A stretch of 34,770 bases of DNA, taken from NCBI RefSeq assembly GCF_000333015.1, contig NZ_BANT01000005.1, forward strand, positions 1 to 34,770. Reading direction: 5' to 3'. Under the pieces are notes generated by a model. It had not been told where the DNA came from, searched no databases, and saw only the letters and a program-made list of their open reading frames with translations. This DNA comes from Gordonia hirsuta DSM 44140 = NBRC 16056 (GTDB taxonomy: Bacteria; Actinomycetota; Actinomycetes; Mycobacteriales; Mycobacteriaceae). Below are positions 5,544-14,280 of the stretch, one piece after another. The position numbers and the translations under genes were made by a program. Positions within the stretch are counted from its first letter, which is position 1. Each line of letters opens with the position of its first letter.

Positions 5544-8534
5544 TCAGCCGCCGAGCGACTCGTACTTGTTGATCGCATCGTCGAGCCGCTTCAGCGCATC
5601 ACCGAGCTTGCCCAGGTCACCACTGGTCTGGGCGTCCTTGACTCCTTCCAGTGCGGCACCGAGCTCCTTGACCGCGGCGGCGCGTGCCGCGTCGTCCCCG
5701 GTCCCCGGGCTCGACGGAGCCACCGGCTTGGGTTCCTGCCCGGGGGTCTGCTCCTCCGGTTCGCTCTCGGCGGTCTCCCCGGCCTGTGTCGGGGTGGCCG
5801 CACTCGGGTTGATGCCCACCTGACTGAGCGCCTCGCCGACGGTCGCGGCGAAGCCGACGCGAACATTGTTCTCGCCGGCGGCGGCGTTGTAGTAGGTCAG
5901 CACCCGGTAGAGCTTGGGCATGGCCGAGTCACCGGATTTGGCTTCGGTGTAGATGGGCTGGACGTACAGCAGCCCGTTGCGGCCCACCGGTAGCGCCAGC
6001 AGGTTGCCGTAGATCACGTTCGTGTTCTCCAGCAGCTTCAGCTCCTGCTGCACGCGGGCGTTGGTCTTCATGTTCTCCGACGCCTGACGTGGACCGACCG
6101 TCTGGCTGGCCGTCGGCGTCACCTTGACCGTGAGCCGACCGTAGTTGGCCGGATCGGAGTTGGCCGTGACATAGGCCGACAGGTTCGGCCGCGACAGTGC
6201 CGTCAGCACACCGGTCAGCTGGAACTGCGGCAGGTTCTCCTCACCCGGCGCCGATGCGGTGAAATAGTACGGCGGCTGCTTGAGGTTCAGATCGCCGTCG
6301 GTGGTCGGATCCGAGGGCACCGACCAGAAGTTGTTCGCCCGGAAGAAGGTCTGGGCATCGTCCACGTGGTACCGCTTGAGCAGTTCCCGCTGCAGTTTGA
6401 ACAGGTCCTCCGGGTACCGCATGTGGGCGCGCAGATCAGGCTGGGCGTCCAGTTCGGACTTGGGCTTGACCGTGCCGGGGAAGACCTTCATCCAGGTCTT
6501 GAGCACCGGATCGGTGTCATCGGCCTGGTACAGATCCACCTTGCCCGTATAGGCGTCGACGGTGGCCTTCACCGAGTTGCGCGCATACGACACCTCTTCG
6601 GCGACCTGTGTACGTCCGGTGGTGCCGCTGTTGGCCTGCCGGGAGTCGGCGGTCGCATCCTGCAGCGACATGCGCTGGGCGTACGGGTACTTCTCCAGCG
6701 TGGTGTAACCGTCGACGATCCACTTGATCGACCCGTCGGTCATCACCGCCGGATAGGTCTTGGAGTCCACCGTCAGCCACGGCGCGACCTTCTTGACGCG
6801 GTCGCGCGGATCCCGGTTGTAGAGGATGCGGGAGTTCTCGTTCAGCGCATTGGACAGCAGGAAGTTCCGCTCGCCGTACTTGATCGTGTACAGCAGGCGT
6901 GTGCCCCAGTTACCCAGGCTCACACCCGAATCGGCCGAGTAGGTGTACTGCAGGCCCTCCCCGTCGTACTCCCGGTCCCCCTCGTTGGAACCGACGATCG
7001 CGTAGTCGGGATTGACCTTGGCGATCAGCTCACCGAAGTAGATGCGCGGCTGCTTCACCTGGAAGGGAAGCTTCGCCTGAGCGGCCTTGTCCTGAATGGT
7101 CTGGATGTCGGCGACGATGAACACCGGCATACCGCCGCGGTCGGAGGAGGAATCGTTGGAGACCTCGTCGACCGTATTGGCCTGGGCGGCGATGAAACCG
7201 TTGCCGTGGGTGAAGACGGTGTGCTTGTTGATCCAGTTGGTCTGGTTCTCGTCGAGACGACGCGGATCCAGTTCACGGGCGGCCACGACGAAGTCGCGCT
7301 GCTGGCCGTCGACCTTGTAGCGGTCCACCGCCAGCTGCTCGGGGAAGCCGTACACGTTGCGCAGGGCCTGACGCTGATGGAAGGCGCGGGTGAGCACGGC
7401 CGGATCCAGGATCCGGATGTTACTCAGGGTCGCCTCGTCGGAGTTGACCTCGGCCGGCACCGCCGGGGTGCGGGTCCAGTTGTTGTCGTAGCTGATGTCC
7501 AGCTCGGGCCGGATCCGGTACGCATCCCGGGTCGCGGTGATGTTGCGCTGGATGAACTCGCGTTCCTTGTCTGCGGCGCTGGGCTTGACGGCGAACTGCT
7601 CCATCGCCGCCGGCCAGGCGACACCGATCACCAGCGACGACAGCAGCATCAGGACCGCCGCCAGCGCCGGGATCCGCAGATCCCGCAGGAAGATGGCCGA
7701 GAAGAACGCCACCGCACACACGATCGCGATGGCCATCAGCGTCAGCTTCGACGGCAGCACGTAGTTGATATCGGTGTAGGTGGCACCGGTGAAGATGTCA
7801 CCGCGCCGGTCGCTGCTGAGCAGGTCGTAACGGTCGAACCAGTAGGCCACCGCCTTGAGCGCGACGAACAGTCCGGCGATCACCGCCAGCTGGATGCGGG
7901 CCGGATTGCTCAGGCCGCCGCGGCGGCCGCCGCCGCCGATCCGGATCCCGCCGAAGATGTACTGGGTCAGCAGGTTGGCCACCAGCCCCACCCCGAGTGC
8001 CAGGAACAGCAGATCCATGACCAACCGGATGAACGGCAGGGTGAAGGCGTAGAAGCCGATGTCCATCCCGAACTGCGGATCGCTCACGCCGAACGCTTCC
8101 CCGTGCAGGAAGGTCTGCACCGTCGTCCACGAGGCCTGGGCCACCAGCCCGGCCATCAGTCCGAGGAATACCGCCGGCAGCAGACCGGCCAGCAGCGGAC
8201 GCCGGGTCAGCGTCTCCCGGTAGCGGGCCAGCGGATCGCTCGGACCGGTCGGCATCAACAACGACGGCCGTGTCCGATAGGCGGCGTAGATGCAGGCGAA
8301 GACGATTCCGGCCACCACCACCGTGGCGATCGCGAACACCACCAGCCGGGTGGTGAGCATCGTCGACATCACCTGCGAGTAGCCCAGATCCGAATACCAG
8401 AGCCAGTCGGTGATCAACCCGACCAGCCGCGGGCCTATCAGCAGGATCAGCAGGATCGCCACCGCGACACCGATGAGGATCTTGCTTCGACGAGACAATG
8501 ACGGCCGTCCTACAGGACTGCGCATACCCACCAC
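5544..8534 (-). CDS. UPF0182 family membrane protein
   Basis: A 996-residue protein matching the UPF0182 (COG1615) family, close to the length of M. tuberculosis Rv3193c. The first ~310 residues hold about seven membrane helices, beginning with one at roughly 18-38. A large extracytoplasmic domain follows, containing the family-typical segments around YGEFPEQ-like and FWSVPSDPT. The last ~90 residues are a Pro/Glu/Thr-rich linker and an Ala-rich helix ending NKYESLGG. The GTG at 8534 is preferred over the ATG at 8525 because GGAG lies eight bases upstream. It is divergent from the PPA1309 gene. Function is not established; conservation in actinobacteria suggests a cell-envelope role. Confidence 0.92.
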   Translation of the reverse strand: MVGMRSPVGRPSLSRRSKILIGVAVAILLILLIGPRLVGLITDWLWYSDLGYSQVMSTMLTTRLVVFAIATVVVAGIVFACIYAAYRTRPSLLMPTGPSDPLARYRETLTRRPLLAGLLPAVFLGLMAGLVAQASWTTVQTFLHGEAFGVSDPQFGMDIGFYAFTLPFIRLVMDLLFLALGVGLVANLLTQYIFGGIRIGGGGRRGGLSNPARIQLAVIAGLFVALKAVAYWFDRYDLLSSDRRGDIFTGATYTDINYVLPSKLTLMAIAIVCAVAFFSAIFLRDLRIPALAAVLMLLSSLVIGVAWPAAMEQFAVKPSAADKEREFIQRNITATRDAYRIRPELDISYDNNWTRTPAVPAEVNSDEATLSNIRILDPAVLTRAFHQRQALRNVYGFPEQLAVDRYKVDGQQRDFVVAARELDPRRLDENQTNWINKHTVFTHGNGFIAAQANTVDEVSNDSSSDRGGMPVFIVADIQTIQDKAAQAKLPFQVKQPRIYFGELIAKVNPDYAIVGSNEGDREYDGEGLQYTYSADSGVSLGNWGTRLLYTIKYGERNFLLSNALNENSRILYNRDPRDRVKKVAPWLTVDSKTYPAVMTDGSIKWIVDGYTTLEKYPYAQRMSLQDATADSRQANSGTTGRTQVAEEVSYARNSVKATVDAYTGKVDLYQADDTDPVLKTWMKVFPGTVKPKSELDAQPDLRAHMRYPEDLFKLQRELLKRYHVDDAQTFFRANNFWSVPSDPTTDGDLNLKQPPYYFTASAPGEENLPQFQLTGVLTALSRPNLSAYVTANSDPANYGRLTVKVTPTASQTVGPRQASENMKTNARVQQELKLLENTNVIYGNLLALPVGRNGLLYVQPIYTEAKSGDSAMPKLYRVLTYYNAAAGENNVRVGFAATVGEALSQVGINPSAATPTQAGETAESEPEEQTPGQEPKPVAPSSPGTGDDAARAAAVKELGAALEGVKDAQTSGDLGKLGDALKRLDDAINKYESLGG

Positions 8535-8608
8535 GTTCGTTACTCCAATTGGGGGTCGGGGACAGCGATGCTCTTCACCTTACGCAACCCGACAGATCGG
8601 GCACCGGG

Positions 8609-8614
8609 CACAAT
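8609..8614 (+). promoter_or_regulatory. -10 box for a leaderless PPA1309 transcript
   Basis: CACAAT lies six bases upstream of the GTG at 8621, with no Shine-Dalgarno sequence between. This fits transcription starting at the start codon. The first T of TANNNT is replaced by C, so the call is moderate. Confidence 0.4.
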
Positions 8615-8620
8615 GGCCCT

Positions 8621-9112
8621 GTGAGCTTCTCCCAAGCCGATCTCGGCAATTCCCTGGCCCAGTGTGCGGCCTATTCCGCCGATCTTCCGTGGGGTTCACC
8701 CGACCAGGTCTTCGCCCTGGTTCCCACGGCGGTCCTGCGGTCCCAGGCCCCCGAACTCGTCGATGACGACGACGATTCGCCACTCAGTCCGGTGCTGCAA
8801 GAACTCCCCGAACCGCACGCCGACACCGCCGCCCTGCTGGCCACCCTGGCCTGGCCGCCGCAGGTCGCCGGCTGCGCTCTGGTCACCGAGATCACCGTCG
8901 TTCCGCCCGACGGCGACCCTGCACACGGGCGGCGGGCCCGGCTGATCGGCGGCGTGCTGCGCACCGGTGCCCGGCTGGCCCTTCTGGACGTCGAGGCCGC
9001 CCCCGACGACGATCCAGTTGCTCCGCGTCATCTGCGTACCAGTCCGGATCTGGCGCCGGAGCTGCTCGATGCGCTGACCGCCACCTTCGACGACGTCGAA
9101 CCGGCGGACTGA
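8621..9112 (+). CDS. PPA1309 family protein
   Basis: A 163-residue soluble protein that resembles the actinobacterial PPA1309 family by its FALVPTAVL segment near residue 31, the following acidic run of five Asp, and an AWPPQVAGCALV segment in the middle. No enzyme motif is visible. The frame is open upstream to 8498, but that part would overlap the promoter region of the divergent UPF0182 gene. The GTG at 8621 gives the usual family start and fits a leaderless transcript. It is convergent with the Lon-like protease gene. Function is unknown. Confidence 0.8.
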   Translation: MSFSQADLGNSLAQCAAYSADLPWGSPDQVFALVPTAVLRSQAPELVDDDDDSPLSPVLQELPEPHADTAALLATLAWPPQVAGCALVTEITVVPPDGDPAHGRRARLIGGVLRTGARLALLDVEAAPDDDPVAPRHLRTSPDLAPELLDALTATFDDVEPAD

Positions 9113-9116
9113 CGCC

Positions 9117-9142
9117 CCGGCCGGGCCAGCCGCGGCGGCCGG
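9117..9142. terminator. Short hairpin between convergent genes
   Basis: CCGGCC (9117-9122) pairs with GGCCGG (9137-9142) across a 14-base loop, in the 46-base gap between the PPA1309 and Lon-like stop codons. It could act as a weak bidirectional terminator, but such short stems are common in DNA this GC-rich. Confidence 0.25.
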
Positions 9143-9158
9143 TTCGCCGTGAGGCCGG

Positions 9159-10199
9159 TCAGCAGTGCGGCCGCGACGCCCCGGTCCGCAGCGCTTTGAG
9201 TGCCTCGACGGCGCCGCCGAGGGTGTCGACCTTGATCAGCTCCAGGCCGTCGGGCACATCGGTCAGCGCCTCGGCGCAGTTGTCGGCGGGCACCAGGAAG
9301 ACCGTCGCACCGTCGGCGCGCGCGCCCTTCAGCTTGTGGGTGATGCCGCCGATCCGGCCGACGGTGCCGTCGGGAACGATGGTGCCGGTTCCGGCGATGA
9401 ACCGGCCGTCGGCCAGATTCTCGGGGGTCAGGTAGTCCACCACGGCCAGCGAGAGCATCAGCCCCGCCGAGGGACCGCCGATGGCCCCGACGTTGTAGGT
9501 GATCGTCACGGCCGGATCGGCGCTGACCACCTTGGCGGTCACCCCGAGGAATCCCTGCCCGGGATCGTCGGCGCGCGCCCCCAGGGTCACCTCCACCACC
9601 TTGCGGTCGCCGCCGCGATCGACGGTCACCGCCACGGTCTCACCGGGTTTGCGGGTCCGGATCTGCTCGACGAATTCGGCCGGGCTCGCCACGTCCTTGC
9701 CGTCGACGGCCTTGACCACATCACCGGTCTCCAGTTTCCCGGCGGCCGGGCTGTTGTCGGCGATCGGGCCGATCCCGGCCGCGGTGGGCCGCTTCAGATA
9801 GGTCAGGGCCGCTCCGGTGGCGTTGCTTTCGGAGTCGACCATCTGCTGCTTGTTCTCTTCCTGCACCGACTCGCGGGAGCGGTCCGGCGGGAAGTACAGC
9901 TCACGCGGCTGCAGCTGGCCGTTGCCGGTCGCCCAGATGCCGAGCGCGTCGAACAGCGTCAGGCCGTCGGTCACCGAGACGGTCGTCAGATTCAGGTGTC
10001 CGGTGGGATCCTCGTCCACGCCGCCGGTGACCTGCACGACGGGCTTGCCGTCGATCGTGCCGATCGTGTTCACCGTCAGCCCCGGGTTGAGCAAGACGTA
10101 CGGCACCCGCACGTTGCTGCCCACGATCACGAAGGCGATCGTGATCACCGCGGCCACAGCCAGGGTGATCCACCTCCGGCGGGAAGGGTTGAGCCTCAT
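9159..10199 (-). CDS. Membrane-anchored PDZ / Lon-type serine protease
   Basis: A 346-residue protein equivalent to M. tuberculosis Rv3194c (340 residues). Order of parts: a basic N-terminus, one membrane helix at about 11-27, an extracytoplasmic region, a PDZ domain around 140-205, and a C-terminal Lon (S16) domain. The catalytic dyad is visible as Ser244 in GGPSAG and Lys289 in the IGGITHKL segment, so it should be an active protease acting outside the membrane. The frame is open to 10454 but the upstream part covers the divergent DUF2342 gene. The ATG at 10199 has TACTCT seven bases upstream and no ribosome site, which suggests a leaderless mRNA. Confidence 0.9.
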   Translation of the reverse strand: MRLNPSRRRWITLAVAAVITIAFVIVGSNVRVPYVLLNPGLTVNTIGTIDGKPVVQVTGGVDEDPTGHLNLTTVSVTDGLTLFDALGIWATGNGQLQPRELYFPPDRSRESVQEENKQQMVDSESNATGAALTYLKRPTAAGIGPIADNSPAAGKLETGDVVKAVDGKDVASPAEFVEQIRTRKPGETVAVTVDRGGDRKVVEVTLGARADDPGQGFLGVTAKVVSADPAVTITYNVGAIGGPSAGLMLSLAVVDYLTPENLADGRFIAGTGTIVPDGTVGRIGGITHKLKGARADGATVFLVPADNCAEALTDVPDGLELIKVDTLGGAVEALKALRTGASRPHC

Positions 10200-10206
10200 T
10201 CGGGTC

Positions 10207-10248
10207 AGAGTACCGAGGCCGCGCCGCACCGGCACATCCCGGTACCGT
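10207..10248. promoter_or_regulatory. Back-to-back leaderless promoters
   Basis: The 55-base gap between two divergent genes holds a minus-strand TACTCT (10212-10207), seven bases from the ATG at 10199, and a plus-strand TACCGT (10243-10248), six bases from the ATG at 10255. The -35 zones would overlap, so the two promoters may compete. -35 matches are weak. Confidence 0.5.
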
Positions 10249-10254
10249 GGTGGC

Positions 10255-11703
10255 ATGAGCGACTTGCCCTTCGGTTTCTCCTCGTCAGACGGCCGGGACG
10301 ATGACGATGATCGTGCCCGCCGCGACGACCCGTCGGCCGGCCGCCCGGCCGACCCCTTCGGCGGGGCCAACCCCTTCGATCCGTCGGCGATGTTCGGCGG
10401 TGGCGGCGGGGCCGGCGGCGCTTTCGATCCGTCGATGCTCGGCCAGATGTTCACCCAGCTCGGCCAGATGTTCAGCGGTATGGGCGCCCCAGGCGGCGGG
10501 TCGGGCCCGGTCGACTACGAGCTGGCCACCCGCCTGGCCCGCCAGCAGATCGGCGACTTCCGGCCCATGCTCGCCTCCGAGGAGCAGGCCGTCACCGATG
10601 CGGTCCGCCTCGCCGAGTTGTGGCTGGACGACCGCACCACACTGCCGGCCGCCCTGACCACCACCCACGCCTGGACCCCCGTGGACTGGCTGGAGCAGAC
10701 CCTGCCCACCTGGCGGCAACTGGTCGACCCCATCGCCGCCTCACTGGGCAGCACCTGGCAGGACGGACTGCCCGAGGAGGCCAAGGCGATGGCCGGGCCG
10801 ATGCTGGGCATGATGGCCGGTTTCGGCGGCATGATGTTCGGCACCCAGCTGGGTCAGGGCCTGGGACACCTGGCCAAAGACGTGCTCACCTCCACCGACA
10901 TCGGCCTGCCGCTGGCTCCGGTCGGCACCGGCGCCCTGCTGCCCGAGGCGATCGCCCGGTTCGCCGAGGGCCTGGATCTGCCCGGTCAGGAGATCGTGGT
11001 CTTCCTCGCTGCCCGCGAGGCCGCCCACCAGAGGCTGTTCAGCGGTTCGGGCTGGCTGCGTCAGCGGCTGCTGTCGACCGTCGAAGACTACGCCCGCGGC
11101 ATCCGGATGGACATGTCCGGGCTGCACGAACTCGGCGGCGGCGTCGATCCGCAGGAACTGCTCAGCGATCCCAGCAAGATGGAGGAGCTGATGGGGCGGG
11201 CAGCGGCGTTCGAGCCGACGGTCTCCCCCGAGCAGCAGGCCGCCCTGAACCGGCTCGAGACGCTGCTGGCGCTGATCGAGGGTTGGGTGGAGTACGTGGT
11301 GGCCACCGCCCTGGGCGGCCGGATCCCGTCGACGGCGGCACTGACCGAGACCATGCGCCGACGGCGGGCCACCGGCGGTCCGGCCGAACAGACCTTCGCC
11401 TCCCTGATCGGCATGGATTTGCGCCCGCGCAAACTGCGTGAAGCCGCCGAGCTGTGGCGCCGGCTCGACGAGGCCTCCGATGTGGCCGCCCGCGACGGCG
11501 TGTGGGCCCACCCCGACCTCCTGCCCGATGCGGCCGACCTGGACGATCCGGCCGCTTTCATCGACCGGGTGATCGGCGGCGGGACCTCCGAGTTCGACGA
11601 CCCCATCGCCGAACTCGAGCGCACCATCGCCGAGGAACGCCGCCAGCGCGGCGAGGGCGACGGGGACGCCGGCGACGCAGACAAGGGCGGCGGGGAGCAG
11701 TAG
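10255..11703 (+). CDS. DUF2342 protein (zincin-like, active site degenerate)
   Basis: A 482-residue protein equivalent to Rv3195 (about 472 residues), of the DUF2342 group often labelled zinc-dependent metalloprotease or F420-associated protein. The N-terminal ~85 residues are low-complexity (Asp run, Gly/Phe/Pro/Met-rich). The conserved core includes a glycine/methionine-rich hydrophobic segment around 180-205. The zincin-like helix reads REAAH (Arg254, Glu255, His258), so the first histidine of HEXXH is missing, and the downstream EGWVE (342-346) replaces a usual ligand motif. Catalysis is therefore doubtful. The C-terminus is acidic. The ATG at 10255 follows a TACCGT box. It is divergent from the Lon-like protease, and the two families are regular neighbours. 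Confidence 0.85.
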   Translation: MSDLPFGFSSSDGRDDDDDRARRDDPSAGRPADPFGGANPFDPSAMFGGGGGAGGAFDPSMLGQMFTQLGQMFSGMGAPGGGSGPVDYELATRLARQQIGDFRPMLASEEQAVTDAVRLAELWLDDRTTLPAALTTTHAWTPVDWLEQTLPTWRQLVDPIAASLGSTWQDGLPEEAKAMAGPMLGMMAGFGGMMFGTQLGQGLGHLAKDVLTSTDIGLPLAPVGTGALLPEAIARFAEGLDLPGQEIVVFLAAREAAHQRLFSGSGWLRQRLLSTVEDYARGIRMDMSGLHELGGGVDPQELLSDPSKMEELMGRAAAFEPTVSPEQQAALNRLETLLALIEGWVEYVVATALGGRIPSTAALTETMRRRRATGGPAEQTFASLIGMDLRPRKLREAAELWRRLDEASDVAARDGVWAHPDLLPDAADLDDPAAFIDRVIGGGTSEFDDPIAELERTIAEERRQRGEGDGDAGDADKGGGEQ

Positions 11704-11824
11704 GCGGCCGGAGCCGAACCGACCGCCCGGCCGAATGCAAGGGCCCGCGCGGCCCCTGTGCACAACCCGGCCCGCTGTGGACGGGGCTCTCGACGCGACC
11801 GCCCCGCGATGGCACCGTGTCGCC

Positions 11825-12868
11825 ATGAGCCGCTCCGATCCGCATCGCCCGCTACCGGTCCTGGCCGCCGGCACCCCGGTCCTCACCCGCGGTGACGGCA
11901 GCCTGTACATCGGCTGCGAACCGGCCTCGGCCCTGATTCTTCCCCTGCCGCCACCGGCGATCCCGCGGGCGGTCGCCCTCCTCCTCGATGAGCTGCGGAC
12001 CCCGCAGACCCGCGCCGCGATCGGTGGCCGGCTGCGGGCCGCAGGCCTGACCGTCGCCGGATTCACCGGCCTGTTGAACAGACTCGTCGCCGCCGGCAAG
12101 GCCATCGACCCGGCTGCACCCGAACCCGCCCGGCTGCGCGTGCGAGTCCACGGACACACCGAACTGGCCGATCGGCTCTCGGCCGAACTGGTCGCGGTCG
12201 GGACGGTGGTCCTCAGCGGCGGACTCGCACCCGGGGCGCTGTCCCGCTCCGGCGGGACGGACGGCACGCTGCTGCTGCTCACCGACCGGCTGGTGGTCGA
12301 TCCGGCCCTGCGCCTGGCGTTGATGACCGCAGGCATCCCGCACCTGCCCGTCCGGGTGCACGACGGGATCGGGACCATCGGTCCGCTGGTGCTGCCTGGA
12401 CTGTCCAGTTGTCTACGGTGCGCCGATCTGCACCGCGCCGACCTGGATCCGGAGTGGCCGATGCTCGCCGCCCGGCTGGCCCGACTACCCGGTGCCGCCG
12501 AACCGGGCACCATCGCCCTGACCGCTGCGATCGCCGCCCAGGAGATCGCCGGGATCGGTGCCCGGCTGGCCGACCCGGCCGGCCGCGCCCCGCAGACGCT
12601 CGATCACCAGCTGCAGGTGCACACCCGTCCGCCCGGCACCACGCTGTTCTCCGCCCCGCCGCACCGGCGCTGCGGGTGCGGAGCGGCAGTGGCCCGGCGC
12701 ACACTCCGGCGCCCGGTCCACTATCCTCAAGACAGGCGAAAGGACGACTGCGTTGAGCGACATCACCAAGGGTCAGGGGCGGCGCAATGTGAAGCTGGCC
12801 GCACTGCCGCTCGGCATGGCCGGGCGGGCGGCAGCCGGATTCGGCAAGCGGCTGACCGGCAAGACTAA
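11825..12868 (+). CDS. Orphan cyclodehydratase-like (TOMM E1-type) protein
   Basis: A 347-residue protein equivalent to Rv3196. It resembles the bacteriocin-cyclodehydratase / leader-binding domain, which is related to ThiF/E1 proteins and normally presents a precursor peptide to a YcaO enzyme. Seen: PGLSSCLRCADLHRADLD around 191-208 and RRCGCGA at 281-287, so Cys196, Cys199, Cys283 and Cys285 probably bind zinc. No ATP-binding glycine motif is obvious, and no YcaO gene or precursor peptide is in the window. Homologues as I know them end soon after the last cysteine pair. Here the frame continues about 60 residues and overlaps the ABC1 kinase gene by 116 bases; that tail is low quality and may be an added extension. 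Start ATG at 11825 lacks a ribosome site. Confidence 0.7.
   Translation: MSRSDPHRPLPVLAAGTPVLTRGDGSLYIGCEPASALILPLPPPAIPRAVALLLDELRTPQTRAAIGGRLRAAGLTVAGFTGLLNRLVAAGKAIDPAAPEPARLRVRVHGHTELADRLSAELVAVGTVVLSGGLAPGALSRSGGTDGTLLLLTDRLVVDPALRLALMTAGIPHLPVRVHDGIGTIGPLVLPGLSSCLRCADLHRADLDPEWPMLAARLARLPGAAEPGTIALTAAIAAQEIAGIGARLADPAGRAPQTLDHQLQVHTRPPGTTLFSAPPHRRCGCGAAVARRTLRRPVHYPQDRRKDDCVERHHQGSGAAQCEAGRTAARHGRAGGSRIRQAADRQD
12722..12727 (+). promoter_or_regulatory. Possible internal promoter for the ABC1 gene
   Basis: TATCCT, 31 bases before the TTG start at 12753, lies inside the 3' part of the upstream reading frame. No clear -35 hexamer is visible. Confidence 0.3.
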
Positions 12869-14087
12869 GGACGAGGTCAGCTCCGAGCTGATGGAGAAGA
12901 CCGCCGAGCAGCTGTTCGATGTTCTCGGCGAACTCAAGGGCGGCGCGATGAAAGTCGGCCAGGCCCTGTCGATCATGGAGGCCGCCATCCCCGAGGAATT
13001 CGGGGAACCCTTCCGCGAAGCCCTCACCAAACTCCAGGCCGAAGCCCCGCCGATGCCCGCCGAGACGGTGCACCGGGTCCTCGACCAGCAGCTGGGCACT
13101 CGCTGGCGCGAACGCTTCGAATCCTTCGACGACGAACCCGCCGCGTCGGCCAGTATCGGGCAGGTTCATCGCGCCGTCTGGCACGACGGCCGGCCCGTGG
13201 CGGTCAAGGTGCAGTATCCGGGCGCCGATCACGCGCTCAAAGCCGACCTGAAGACGCTGAGCCGTCTGTCCGGGCTGATCCAGAAGCTGTCGCCCGGCAC
13301 CGACGCCAAGGCGATGATCGACGAGCTGATCGACCGCACCGAGGACGAGCTGGACTACCTGGCCGAAGCCGACAACCAGCGCCGCTTCGCCGCCGCCTTC
13401 GACGGTGATCCCGACTTCGTCATCCCCAAGGTCGTCGCCAGCGCGCCGAAGGTCGTGGTGTCCGAGTGGATCGAGGGCACCCGGTTGAGCAAGATCATCA
13501 CCGACGGCACCCGCGAACAGCGCAACAACGCTGCCACCAAGATGACCACGTTCGAGTTCAGCTCTCCGGTCCGGGTGGGTCTGCTGCACGGCGATCCGCA
13601 TCCGGGGAACTTCTTCGTCCTCGACGACGGCCGCTTCGGTGTCCTCGACTTCGGTGCGGTCGGCCACTACCCGGACGGGGTCCCGGCCGAGACCGGACCG
13701 ATCCTGGCGCTGGCCCGGGACAAGAAGTACAAGGAGCTGCGCGAGATGCTGGTGCAGCACAACTTCATCCGCCCCGAGCACGCCGCCAAGGTCTCTCCCG
13801 AGGACCTGGCCAAGTACCTGCAGCCCTACGTCGATCCGCTGTACGAGGACTCCTTCCACTTCACGCGCAAGTGGCTGCAGCGGGCCGCGGGCAAAGCCAC
13901 CGACCTGTCCGGTGATGTGTACAAGACGTCGCGGCACATGAACCTGCCGAAGGAATACGTGATGGTCTTCCGTGTCTTGCTCGGGTGCGTCGGCATCGCT
14001 GCTCAGCTCGACGCCGAAGCCCCCTACCGCGCGATCATGTACAAGTGGGTCCCCGGTCTGGAAGAAGAGCTTCCGCCCGCTCCCTGA
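12753..14087 (+). CDS. ABC1/UbiB-family atypical kinase
   Basis: A 444-residue member of the ABC1 (UbiB/AarF, ADCK) family, matching Rv3197 (447 residues). The diagnostic elements are all present: the KxGQ motif (Lys67, Gln70), the alanine-rich nucleotide loop ASASIGQ (131-137) that replaces the glycine-rich loop, Lys152 in VAVKVQYPG, AEADN (204-208), the catalytic loop HGDPHPGN (279-286) and DFG (299-301). It is expected to bind ATP, probably as an ATPase linked to lipid or quinone metabolism; the client here is unknown. The TTG start at 12753 has AAAGGA eight bases upstream. In mycobacteria this gene has been linked with macrolide response and sits beside whiB7, as it does here. Confidence 0.92.
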   Translation: MSDITKGQGRRNVKLAALPLGMAGRAAAGFGKRLTGKTKDEVSSELMEKTAEQLFDVLGELKGGAMKVGQALSIMEAAIPEEFGEPFREALTKLQAEAPPMPAETVHRVLDQQLGTRWRERFESFDDEPAASASIGQVHRAVWHDGRPVAVKVQYPGADHALKADLKTLSRLSGLIQKLSPGTDAKAMIDELIDRTEDELDYLAEADNQRRFAAAFDGDPDFVIPKVVASAPKVVVSEWIEGTRLSKIITDGTREQRNNAATKMTTFEFSSPVRVGLLHGDPHPGNFFVLDDGRFGVLDFGAVGHYPDGVPAETGPILALARDKKYKELREMLVQHNFIRPEHAAKVSPEDLAKYLQPYVDPLYEDSFHFTRKWLQRAAGKATDLSGDVYKTSRHMNLPKEYVMVFRVLLGCVGIAAQLDAEAPYRAIMYKWVPGLEEELPPAP

Positions 14088-14135
14088 CCGGTCCCGCACC
14101 GGCCTCGCGCCGCAACCGCGTCGCCTCGCCCGACG

Positions 14136-14202
14136 TGTCGCGGCCTACCTGCACGTGTCGAACCCGCACGAACGTCGCGACGTGCCGGGACCGGCCGCGA
14201 CA
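14136..14202. terminator. Large imperfect hairpin between ABC1 and whiB7
   Basis: An exact 10-bp outer stem, TGTCGCGGCC (14136-14145) with GGCCGCGACA (14193-14202), encloses an exact inner stem, GCACGT (14151-14156) with ACGTGC (14180-14185). It lies in the gap between convergent stop codons (14087 and 14281), so a shared terminator is the simplest reading. Confidence 0.5.
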
Positions 14203-14280
14203 TGGCGGCCGCCGTTGCCTGGACCGGATTCGCCGGCGACGAACCGGCCGGCGGTCACCTGCCGCACCGCGCCGCGCGGC

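Noticed and set aside
6366..8501. A 711-codon plus-strand frame antisense to the UPF0182 gene
   Set aside because: Shadow frame by composition; the minus-strand protein is a clear family member.
11741..11755. GGGCC-CGCGC-GGCCC hairpin after the DUF2342 gene as a terminator
   Set aside because: Only five base pairs in very GC-rich DNA, no U tract; too weak to call.
12279..14099. A 606-codon minus-strand frame antisense to the ABC1 kinase gene
   Set aside because: The plus strand encodes all ABC1 motifs; the antisense product has no motif.
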